Source: Elmis aenea (Eukaryota; Arthropoda; Insecta; Coleoptera; Elmidae). From it: 64,000 nucleotides of DNA. The stretch's first letter is position 1. Every line of letters starts with the position of its first letter. Shown here piece by piece: positions 54,791 through 64,000 of this stretch. The stretch covers positions 63,388,108 to 63,452,107 of the forward strand of contig OX393577.1 in NCBI GenBank assembly GCA_947652605.1, read 5' to 3'. Position numbers and translations under genes: made by a program. Under the pieces are notes generated by a model that did not search any database, was not told the origin of the DNA, and worked only from the letters and a program-made list of their open reading frames with translations.

Positions 54791-56524
54791 AATGGGGGAG
54801 GGTATAGTAAAAAGCGTACCAATAATTAGCTTACAAATTAACGATTTTTCATGGAAAAATAACAAAACAGCGATCGTGTTTTGTTTGGTCATATACAACG
54901 ATTTTGGCAAAAATAATAAAAAACTTTTAAACTCATTTTTCTCAAAAATGTTCCTATGTATGCTTACTTTTTCAATGCACTATAAGATTTAGAATTTAAT
55001 TCTCTATCAGCACCAATAACGAAACTATCCAACTATAACCAACTATCGCGGGTCTGACATATTTCATTGTAAAAAAAACATTTGCACTTCATTCGTTAGA
55101 GAATTTCATATGATTTACAAAAATATAAGCTTTATGGGGTATCCTCTTCAACTAAAAAAGTTATAGGGGTGCGACAGTCAAACTGAATCACCCTGTATAA
55201 ATCTTGATTATATTACGAAATCATACGCAAATAAATAAATTTTCCCTCTTTCATTTTACTATTGCGCCTGATGTAGTGTTTCGTTAGTAGTTACAATTTT
55301 CGTGTTAATTAGAAAATATTTTAATACTGGTTTAAATTAGAATACGTCATCGCAAAACAAGAAAATTGTGCAGTCTATTTTAAGATAAACATCCTTGTAT
55401 ATTTTCAAAAATCTTTCCTCAAGTCTCTCTTGAATGCGGTTTCAATTTCTTGTGCAGTACTTTAGGGATAGATAGTTAGAAAGCAATTTGTGGTGACCAA
55501 TTCGGTCCCTTGTGTTTGCTTATGAATATTTAGCTTGCAATGACAAAATTGTTCCCCGTGTGAAATTAGGTCACTAGTGCTTATGCTTTTTGTGGTTGTG
55601 TGCAAAGTAGGACGCAGAACGCAAGTAAGAAGGCTGACAACAGTGATTTGTGTTTCAGTGAACGTGGTCGTCCACTGGAAGCCAGAAGATGGAAAACAAT
55701 TGGATTCCCACTACGAAAAAAACGTGTGAAGAATTTTCAGTTGATACATTGCCAAATCCATCTCGCATAAAAACAATGTTTAAACAAAACGATACCAAGA
55801 AAGTAGCTGATAAAAAACATTACCCACCAGTGAAATGGCACGTTTTGATAACCTGGAGATCTCTATCAAATAATTTAATGTAATTTCGTCTTGGGAAATG
55901 AGCTTTCCCGGTTCTTCATGACAATATTTTTGAAATTTACACAGCTGGATTGCTTAATATTATAACGTTGTAATGTAATTAAATTGTTGCTGTGAATAAA
56001 TGAGTTATCATTAACAGAATACGTGATATATACACTTTTGATGTGTTGTCAGTGTACCGGATGAAATGTCATAAAAGTTATATTGATTTGTATGCTTAAA
56101 TTTTTATTGTATCTTACTGTATATAAATAAGTACTATGCCGTTAATGTATTATATTTGTAATGGCAATAAAATAATTTTGTAACAATTTTCATCTTTTTG
56201 TCAAATGTATTACAAGAGAGATATAAGTTTTCAGATGAATTTTTACTAATTTTGTAGCTTTGGTTTGTCGTTTCGTCTGTTCGTTTAGTCACACCTAGAA
56301 TAGAACAAACCAATTTAAAAAATCTAGGAAGCAAGATTTAGTTTTTTTGCTAATGAGGAACTACATATACTCTGTAACGGATCAATATCTCGTCTTGTGG
56401 CAACTTTACAAAAAAAAGTTACGAACAAAAGTTGTTTGTGGTAATTTACTACATAACCTTAAATTATTTTTAACTACACACAGTGTTTTGTTTTTGCGTA
56501 CCGATACGTCACTTTGTTTTCTTA
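54791..56524. other. Intron stretch; one small unassigned frame
   Basis: A CACCCTGTATA element end lies at about 55193. A 64-codon plus-strand frame at 55689-55883 (MENNWIPTTKKTCEEFSVDT...) follows a possible acceptor TTTGTGTTTCAG near 55655; I recognise no family in it. It might be a TE remnant or an exon of an unknown gene. Confidence 0.3.
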
Positions 56525-56700
56525 AATAGGCACCCTTTATATTTTGCACTTTTTAGATGCAGAATTAAATTGTCTTTCAAAATGTATAGGATTTTATGGG
56601 TCTAAAATCAATAGTTTTTGAGTTATTTAAGTTTTTATGAAAATTTTGACAGCAACAGGACTCTAAGGAAATATTGAGATTTCACAACATAGCAATTTCA
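56525..56700 (+). repeat. Diverged relative of the 56775 element arm
   Basis: ACCCTTTATATTTTGCAC, GTCTAAAATCAATAGTTTTTGA and GTTTTTATGAAAATTTTGACAG lie in the same order as ACCCTATATTTTACAT, GTCTAAAATTAATATTTCTCGA and GTTTTCATGATAATT in the left arm at 56840-56960. It is an old related copy. Confidence 0.55.
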
Positions 56701-56774
56701 GAACGAATTCCTTTAAAACTTTGTTCTACAATAGTATCATAGTGATTGCTGATTAGTTAAAATTTTAAAATAAT

Positions 56775-58060
56775 ACACAGGGTGTTTTTTATGCTCGGTC
56801 CAATTGGTTAAACTTCAAACACGGATAAGTCATTTTTTTTAAATAGAAGACCCTATATTTTACATATTCTTATCGATAATTTAATAATCTTTAAAATTTG
56901 TTAAAGGTCTATTATGTCTAAAATTAATATTTCTCGAGTTATTGCGGTTTTCATGATAATTAATGGACACAAACAAAATATTTAATAGAAATTAATTCTT
57001 CGGCTTTGGAAATATCTCGATCATTTGTTTTAAATGTCAAATAACGTTCTATTTTCATCTTTAAGCTATATGTCTACCTGATTATAAATTAGTTTAATAA
57101 AAACCAATAAAATCGAAATTGTTTAATCCACATAAAAGAGGTGAATAGAAAGGCGAGGTACAATTGAATAGCCACCACCCTTTCCAGATTTGTCACCTTT
57201 GGACTACTTTTTGTGGGGATACCTCAAAAATAACGTATATAAAGCAGAATCAGAAAATTTAGATGATCTTAAAAATCGAATAATAGTGACAACCGAACAG
57301 ATTTCAAATGAGAAGTGGCGGAATGTCATATCAACTTTTCATAATAGGCTTAGGAACTGTCAAATAGAAGAAGAAATACAATTCGAACACCTTATTACAT
57401 CATAAAATAACATTTTTAACATTGTTTATTAAATTAAATAAATAAGAATTTTCGCTCCGCACGTTTTAATTGGGTAAACTTAGCAACATGCGGTTTTCAC
57501 AATTTAATTTGTAATTTAACATAGTATCATAAAAATGACTTATTTACGAAAATAGTTCTAAATGAGCAACTACAAAATCGTATATTTTAATGAACAAATA
57601 ACTAATCGAAGTTATGTTACTAAAATGTCCTTTTTATAAGAGCAGTTGATAGTTAATATTAATAATATTATTAGTTCTTTAATATAAGGGGTGCAATTTT
57701 TGGTATATTGCAAAAACTGATCAAAAAATATGTATTCTTAGAAGGTATGTATTTTCGTCACATCGGCCTAAAAAAGGAAACTCTTTTATGTCGATTAAAC
57801 AATTTTGATTTTATTGTTTTTTATTAAACTAATTTATAATCAAATAAACATATAGCTTAAAGATGAAAATAGAACGTTATTTGACATTTAAAACAAATGA
57901 TCAAGATATTTTCAAAGCCGACTAATTAATTTCTATTTAATATGTTGTTTGTGCCCATTAATTATCATGAAATCCGCAATAACTCAAGAAATATTAATTT
58001 TAGACATAATAGACCTTTAATAAATTTTAAAGATAATTATGTTAGGGCATTTTTTAAATG
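56775..58060. mobile_element. Palindromic Tc1/mariner-like element, right end truncated
   Basis: The left end CAGGGTGTTTTTTATGCTCG at about 56775. Left arm 56880-57135 and right arm 57777-58045 are inverted copies (for example GATGAAAATAGAACGTTATT, and the block with TTTAAATGTCAAATAACG). The right arm stops near 58045 without the CACCCTG end. The loop holds a transposase fragment (57175-57402). The design is the same as at 17254-18764, though the sequences differ. Confidence 0.8.
57175..57402 (+). pseudogene. Tc1/mariner-like transposase C-terminus
   Basis: The frame reads (F)PDLSPLDYFLWGYLKNNVYK-like residues (seen as MSPLDYFLWGYLKNNVYKAE), then LDDLKNRIIVTTEQISNEKW, VISTFHNRLRNCQIEEEIQF and EHLITS with a stop. 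SP.D.FLWGYLK..VY......L..LK..I...........NV...F..RL..C....G..FEHL is the final catalytic-domain segment of the insect transposases that also carry DUF4817. The last acidic catalytic residue lies within PLDYFLW. The preceding catalytic residues are gone. Confidence 0.82.
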
Positions 58061-59218
58061 TGCTAGCATTTCGTTGTTACAAAAATTCAATGAAGTGTAT
58101 AATTTTTCAGATACTGGCGAGATTTTTCTTTATCTCAATCTCAACTCAATTTTTTTTAATATCACATTTTTGTAGAAGAACATTTGAGTATCTTAATAAC
58201 GCTTCGAATTTTTTGAATTATTGAAATTTTTTTTAGAATTTTGTTGTTAAATTCTGAAGCCAAATCGAAATTCTCACCCTATTCGACCTCCATTACTTAA
58301 TATAATACTTTACACTAAATATATTCGACAATTTGGAATAAATTAGGTCATTTGTAAACTCTGGATTATCTTTTTAATATTCTTTATAACATTTTACAAT
58401 ACTTTTCTTAAATTCTTCTTCAAATCATTTTGGCATTTTTAATTGGCAACACAGCTTTAGAATGTAACTAAATGGCCTTTGGAAATACCAACATGGCAAA
58501 ACTAAAACACTGACTACTTTAATGTATAATAAAAGTAAACAGAGTGTAAGAGTAAATACTGCAATAAAACGAAACCTTTTAAAAACAAAGGTTTGTTGAA
58601 TTTAGCATAGAAAAAATAAATTATTTGGTAATAATTTACGTTGTGTTGTAAAAATAATACTTAACTTCATTCTAAATTCGTTAAATAGCAGCGTTATAAA
58701 GTTTTCTGTATGATCTAAACCGTGATTTGTTGTATTTCAAACTTATTCCATTTAACTGACTCTAACTTTCCAGGCCCTAATATCGAGCAACGAATTCAAT
58801 GCATCGCGATTTGTAAAAACTTTTTATTAAATTTATTTTCTCTGTGCGCAAACATCGAACGTGTTTGACAGGTATTATAAAATACTCCCGCTTAATATCC
58901 GACTAACCGACATTTAGTAATCAATAAAGCACCGAAATTTTGTAAGTGGTTCATAAAACGGAGTCTTATGAAAAAGGAAAGTATATAATCCTCATGAAAC
59001 ATGTAAGAACTGAATTATAAAAGTGGGTTATAAATAATTACTAGCGGCACGACAAACTCCGACACCGGTTGAAATATGTCTGGAAGTTAAAGATAGCAGT
59101 AAAATGCTTAGAAAGTGAATGTATACAATCCCAAGACACCATTTTTTACTTAAGAAGAGTTTAAAAAAATATAAGATTTACAAAAATGTGACGATGTGAT
59201 ATTTGTTTAATTATAAAC
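58061..59218. other. Intron sequence without recognised features
   Basis: AT-rich ninjurin intron DNA. Nothing was recognised. Confidence 0.5.
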
Positions 59219-60365
59219 ATGGGTGTCCGCAGAGGGGGGCAAACGGGGCACTTGCCCCCCCCCCTGGGATCGAGTAAAAAATTGTACTTGTAAAAACAAA
59301 TAATAAAATTTAAAAAATGCAATTAAAATGTATATACCGGGTGTCACACGTTCATGGTACACCCCCTTTTTTTCTTTAGTTTTGATTTTAAATAAATGAA
59401 ATTTTAGACATATGATATATGCAAAAAACCGGGCTTTTTGAGCCGTTGCACACATTTGTTTCACTTCCGGTTTCGCCGGAAATGACACTAACTTTGTTAT
59501 TTTAAATGGAACACCCTGTATATTTTTACATTTTTGAAAAGAGGAAGTGATTTTTGATACAACTGCACTATTTTCGTTAATTTTTATATCCTCAAAATTT
59601 TTTTAAAACAAAATTTTGTTTTTTATTAGGGGTGCCGTGACCTGCACAAATTGATTTTTATTGTGTCAACAATTGTCCACAAAACGTTTTTGTAAATCTT
59701 AAATGACATTTAGGTTACTTTAATCGGCTTTGAAGGTTGAGGAATCGGTTTTTTGACAAAAAGTCAATTTTTTTAAATGGAACCATGCTGGTACTAGCGG
59801 TTATTTAAATGGTGCATCTTCTAACGAATCCACCAATACCAATAACTTGTATTTTTATTAAGAATCTACTTCAAAAATTTCAAATTATTGTGAAAATTTA
59901 TTAAGAGATCCTCTTAATCGCAGTAATCTAATTATGTAAAAATGATTACCAAAATTTTTAGACTGTCTAATTAAATGACTATAGTAGTTAAACATAAAAC
60001 AACGATCATTTGTTTTGTTGTAGTTATGCATCTCTAAAAAAAATTTTGAGGTTATAAAAATTAACCAAAACAGTGCATTTGTATCCAAAATCGCTTCCTC
60101 TTTCCAAAAATTTAAAAATATACAGGATGTTCCATTTAAAATAACAAAGTTGGGGTCATTTCCGGTGAAACCGGAAGTGAAACAAATGTGTGCAACGGCT
60201 CAAAAGGCCCGGTTTTTTGCACATATCATATGTCTAAAATTTCATTTATCTAAAATCAAAACTAAAGAAAAAAAAGGGGGTGTACCATGAACGTGTGACA
60301 CCCGGTATATTAATATTTGTCTCTATGCTTTGACCCCCCCTGGAAAATTTTCTGCGGACGCCCAT
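59219..60365. mobile_element. Nested palindromic repeat complex (1.15 kb)
   Basis: Outer ends ATGGGTGTCCGCAGA and TCTGCGGACGCCCAT are inverted. Inside, two copies of the CAGGGTGTTCC repeat (59340-59518 inverted, 60121-60306 direct) face away from the centre, each bounded by ACCCGGTATA and ACCCTGTATA-type edges. Arms match over at least 59340-59605 and 60036-60306. The centre (59606-60035) matches, in part, 39105-39396. G/C-rich runs (GGGGGGC, CCCCCCCCCC) lie next to the outer ends. No coding capacity. Confidence 0.8.
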
Positions 60366-60829
60366 CATTACAAAGCTTACATACAAGGCTACAATTTAAT
60401 TTTTTGGGTTTCTAACAAAATCTTAAAGATGCAGTAATGAAATGCTTAAAAAAATTACCTTTTGTACTCTTTTAAAGTTTTCTGTTTAAAGAAGCCTTTG
60501 TAAATACTATCAAGTTATTTTAACAAGTAAAATTGTGCTGTAGTTACAATGTTTCCTTAGTGTTATGATTTTTTTAAAGATGCAACAATAATATATAAAG
60601 AAATTTGTTCCTAGACTGCAATTCGGTTTTTTGAATAACAATTTTCCCATGATTATGTGTTTGTAACTTTTATTTGTGATCATAAAACATAAAAATTCTT
60701 CTGACATGTTTTCTTCAAAAACGTATCTCAACAATTAATTGAGACATTTTTAAAATGTCAGTAGTTTCATAAAGCTGTAGAGCAAATACAGGAGAATTTT
60801 GTATTCAATGTAACACAACTGATTCTATA
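60366..60829. other. Intron sequence without recognised features
   Basis: AT-rich. A 74-codon minus frame at 60510-60734 is not recognisable. Confidence 0.45.
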
Positions 60830-61145
60830 TTACGTGATATGACAGAAATTCGGCGAAAAACGGTATTTCTTGATAACGGTATTGTTTTTAAATCGTTTAC
60901 CATATTTTTGTCCATACATAATTGATGTCATTTTAATTGCCGAAGGAAGAATAAGTGATTCTCCAATTGCATGTGGTTTCAAAATTTTCCCTATTAAATA
61001 TGAAACTTCTAAGAATGCCCGTAAAGCCTTCTCAGAAATTGTTGCATATTTTTTCAAAATTACATTTTGATTTTTCATACTTTCAGCTCGTTTTTCAAAA
61101 ATTTTTACTGATACCTAGTTTAAAATTTAGGTATATGCGTTAAGC
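60830..61145 (-). pseudogene. hAT transposase fragment, ZBED5-like
   Basis: The minus strand reads ISEKALRAFLEVSYLIGKIL, KPHAIGESLILPSAIKMTSI and YGQKYGKRFKNNTVIKKY to about 60840. (A)S..YRVAY.IAK..KPHTI.E.LILPA.I.M...M.GE...K....IPLSNNTV is the start of the catalytic region, after the BED finger, in ZBED5/GTF2IRD2-related hAT transposases. Only about 80 codons are clear. The relic to its right (61203-61830) has the C-terminal part on the same strand but in the wrong order, so they are separate insertions. Confidence 0.7.
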
Positions 61146-61202
61146 CTGCGGTTCAATAAAGGATCCTGAAAATAAAAAAACTTACTGTATAGATTCTGGA
61201 AC

Positions 61203-61830
61203 CAGGGCCTTTCAGGCCCGGGCCAATCAATATTTTTAAGGCCCTTCAAAATTAAAAACTATGAGAAAAAAAAACATAAAATGTCAAAGCTTGTTTAGTG
61301 GTGTTGAATATTTTTTTAAGTAACCTGGATCCATTGTCGCTCGCATAATTTTTTAATTCTTTTCAAAACACTAAGTGATCTCTCTGCTTCTGCTACACTC
61401 ACAGACATGTCCATCTATTGTTGAATCGATTATTTTGTTAAAAACGTTTACATGAAAAATAATCCTTAGCAATGTTAGGTCTTTACATCTGCGATTTATT
61501 TCAAATTTTGCAATAATTCCATTTTCTGTTGCAGTTTTTTTACACTCAAAAAGAACTGACTAAGTTGTTTGATATCAATTAGACTTTCATTTTTTTTCCA
61601 CATCCCATGTTGCTTTGCGGGTTTCAATAATGAGATTTGTTTTATGTAGTAGTTCTAGTAATTTTAACCAAACTGTAGACATTGCAACATTTTCAAATAA
61701 AACTGTTATATCTATATGCACTGCGTACAAATTGAGCAATATTTTTTGATAGATAGAGACAAAACTTGAGACCCCTAAAATTGTGAGGCCCGAGGCAGTT
61801 CCTCCCCCTGCTAGACTCCCGCCCACCCCC
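61203..61830 (-). pseudogene. hAT transposon relic with C-terminal transposase traces
   Basis: The left terminus CAGGGCCTTTCAGGCCCGGG lies at 61203, and GGCCCGAGGCAGTT and a C-rich run lie near 61780-61830. Minus-strand frames give SVSVAEAERSLSVLKRIKK near 61360-61420, a decayed ASAERSFS.LK.IK dimerisation motif, and KLLELLHKTNLIIETRKATW near 61600-61680. The target duplication was not found, and the right border is uncertain. Confidence 0.6.
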
Positions 61831-62142
61831 GCCTGATAGAGCCTGCTGGGACACTTTGTATATTACGCAATTGGTGATAATTTTGCATTTGCCATTTATG
61901 TCACCAACGAACATCGCGCTGATTGTAAGCACACTTCCATTTAGTAAAATTATTGTGTGTACGGTTGATTTGCACTAATGTGAAGTTACCTGTTTACAAA
62001 TTAAATGAACCGGCATGGAAAACAATTTTCCAACAAAAAGGTTTTGCTGCCTGCCGAATATTCAAAACAAAACTCATAAGTAATTACATAGCCCGTACTT
62101 TACGAAACAAAAATAGCACTGCAAAAAAACATTTGTACCCAC
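61831..62142. other. Intron sequence without recognised features
   Basis: About 310 bp ending at the ninjurin donor (GTGGGTAC on the minus strand). Confidence 0.5.
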
Positions 62143-62241
62143 CGGCATTGTGATTTGCATGATATCTAGCGTGCGCAGCATCATGTTCGGCAGCAGCCTG
62201 CTTGTCGCTTTCTATTTCAGGCACCTTTTTGTCTGTCGGTT
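62143..62241 (-). CDS. Ninjurin, upstream coding exon
   Basis: 99 nt between an acceptor (TTTTTTGTTTCAG, minus strand) at 62242 and a donor (GTGGGTA) at 62142. In the frame required by the next exon it encodes EPTDKKVPEIESDKQAAAEH and DAAHARYHANHNAG, a polar, His/Ala-rich segment of the cytosolic N-terminus. It has no family motif of its own; the call rests on good splice sites, an open frame, and phases (2 nt in, 1 nt out) that fit the exon at 49794-49934 across a 12.2-kb intron. An earlier exon with the start codon must lie beyond 64000. Confidence 0.72.
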
Positions 62242-62607
62242 CTGAAACAAAAAATGCGTAGTGTAAAAATTGACAAGAATAATGTATTTATTATTGCGAC
62301 CCTCTGTTGTGTATTATTTTTGCATTAGACGGGATTATCCAGGGGCCTTGAAACTCGAGCTGTAATTCAACAGCGTTATCAAACTAGCTGTGGTGGACTT
62401 TATTTTGTTGGGTTGCCAACTGTGAAAGCCGTGATTGTGGAGGATATTTTATTGGACATAATTTTTACAAAAAAGCAACTGGTGTGGCCAGCAAATAACT
62501 TTCGCTGGACATTTTATGTGTGAGTGTATGTTTTTGTGTATTTGCCAATAGGTACAAAAAATTTAAGGGATCGCTCCAGGCATTTTAATTATGTTTTACA
62601 AATAACT

Positions 62608-63598
62608 GTACTCTAGTGTCGTATGTGCCCAAAAAAGGCAAAGTTGTGTTGCTCAATTCGACTATGCACGATGACCCAAATATTTGATCAACGAACCAAT
62701 AAACCGGATATTATTATGACATATAATGCCACTAAGGGTGGTGTCGATACGGTAGATAAATTGTGTTCAACATACATTTGTGCTAGGGCTACCAATAGAT
62801 GGCCAATGGTACTTTTGCCATTAATGCATTTATAATTTAGATAGAAAATAATTCAGATTCGGTTTTAGTCAGAAAAGTGTTTTTGGAAAAAGTTTCTTAC
62901 GAGTTAATGGAAAATAATTTGAAGATGCGAGCGATATGTCATAAAATACCCAGAATCATTAAAGAAAGGTGGGTCCAAATTTGTAATTTGAATACACAAG
63001 AAACCATATCACGCCAAAACGCAATACTAGGGGGTAATTTGTTCTGCAGTTCCAAAAAGAACAGAAAAACCAAGTACAACTGCAATATACAGGGTGTGTA
63101 AAAATTGGCGGAAGCGCTACACGTGGCGATGTTCTTCGTAAAATTCTAAGTCGAAAATCTCAATACGAAAATGTTGTACCATGCTACATAATACATATGG
63201 CAACATTGTCATTAGCTGTCATCTCTGTTTTTCTCGTAATTATTTCTAGTTTGTGTTTTACGATACCCAAAAGTTTGCAGCTATGTTTACGAACTGAAGG
63301 CTTTCAGTTCGAATAAAAATCGTAAATACCTAAGTAAAAATTGCTGATAAAAAAATGTCCAAACGCAAATCAATGTATGCAATGTTGCCAATTTTTTTTC
63401 TTTAAATGGTTCCTGAGGCCATAGGAAGCATGGTACAACATTTTTGTATCAAGATTTTCGACTTAGAATTTTACGAAGAACATCGTCACGTGTAGCGCTT
63501 CCGCCAATTTATACACACCCTGTATAGCAAAAATATTTTTGTTTAGAACATGCCACTATGTTGTGTCAAGACTGTTACAATTTAGTGACTGAAGATAA
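62608..63598 (+). pseudogene. piggyBac transposase C-terminal part, split by a MITE
   Basis: Plus-strand frames give TLVSYVPKKGKVVLLNSTMH (62610-62670), then after a shift DIIMTYNATKGGVDTVDKLC and ARATNRWPMVLLPLMHL (62705-62835), VFLEKVSYELMENNLKMRAI (62875-62935), and SSKKNRKTKYNC (63050-63083). After the MITE at 63090-63522 the frame resumes QKYFCLEHATMLCQDCYN (63535-63590). YNKTKGGVDTVD and the ARRT.RWP block are family marks that include a catalytic Asp, and C..C...FCLEH is the C-terminal cysteine-rich domain. In the resumed frame a TAG stands where a zinc-binding Cys is expected. Frameshifts near 62670 and 62840 also break it. Confidence 0.88.
63090..63522. mobile_element. CAGGGTG MITE, copy B (433 bp)
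   Basis: Same ~75-bp TIRs as 8933-9556, in the opposite orientation, flanked by TA. It lacks the ~190-bp extra segment of copy A and is likely nearer to the ancestral form. It interrupts the Cys-rich domain of the piggyBac relic. Confidence 0.9.
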
Positions 63599-63903
63599 AT
63601 AATTGTTATAATTTAAGTATTTTTAACATTTATTTTCAGTTTAAGAGAAAAAAAAAGTTTCTCTTAGCAATTTCTATATAGGTATTTTTTTAAGTTTATC
63701 AGTCATGCTTAATTTTTGTTGCAAATTTTATTGACTGTTTTTATTTAGCGATTATATTATAAATAAAGGTTTTTTTATAACTATTTTCTGCACGTTTTGT
63801 TTGAAAATAATGTAAATGAACAGTACAAACCAAAATTAAAAAAAAACAGCAAAATATTTAATTTTCGAATTTCAAAATTCGGTCTCACACCGCGTGCGAA
63901 TAT

Positions 63904-64000
63904 GCAGGTTGTTCCATTTGAAATAATACAGTAAGAGTCATTTCCGGCGAAACCGAAAGTAAAACAATAGTTTTATCTTATATAAAAACAAAAGAAATCA
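63904..64000 (+). mobile_element. CAGGGTGTTCC repeat family member, cut by window end
   Basis: GCAGGTTGTTCCATTTGAAA and GTCATTTCCGGCGAAACCGA match 39397 and 60121 copies. The right part is outside the window. Confidence 0.75.

Overview
The window is nuclear DNA from an insect, probably a beetle, although the sequence does not settle the order. It is AT-rich and intron-bearing, and nearly everything recognisable in it is a transposable element or a relic of one: Jockey- and RTE-like LINEs, hAT, mariner, piggyBac, LTR fragments, and many CAGGGTG-ended, TA-flanked non-autonomous elements. No rRNA, tRNA or CRISPR array was recognised.

Only one host gene can be supported. It is an arthropod ninjurin on the minus strand, represented by three phase-compatible coding exons at 62143-62241, 49794-49934 and 45294-45610. 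Its 5' end lies beyond the right edge. Its introns (about 12.2 and 4.2 kb) hold many of the repeats in the right third of the window.

Layout. 1-2211: part of an LTR retrotransposon on the minus strand (primer-binding site plus a 1.18 kb LTR) whose leader is interrupted by a truncated Jockey copy; the LTR holds eight tandem stem-loops. 3020-5061: a MITE split by a hAT relic. 5152-7059: a 250-bp inverted repeat pair. 7235-8325: a second hAT relic. 8933-9556: a CAGGGTG MITE with a second copy at 63090-63522. 9870-15275: scattered RT fragments, a truncated palindromic element and a 161-bp solo LTR. 16000-18764: a mariner copy next to a complete 1.5 kb palindromic element. 19624-20327: a palindromic MITE with relatives at 44478 and 47171. 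21365-31685: degraded LINEs and a 170-bp tandem array (23530-24400). 32755-35885: an RTE-like LINE split by a Jockey copy. 39574-43685: an apparently full-length two-ORF LINE between perfect 73-bp target duplications. 45294-62241: the ninjurin exons and TE-filled introns. 62608-63598: a piggyBac relic interrupted by a MITE.

The youngest and only structurally intact element is the LINE at 39574-43685. The least expected structure is the LTR stem-loop array, in which paired stem bases change together while the 17-nt loop stays nearly constant. All calls come from reading the sequence and from remembered family motifs; no database search was run.
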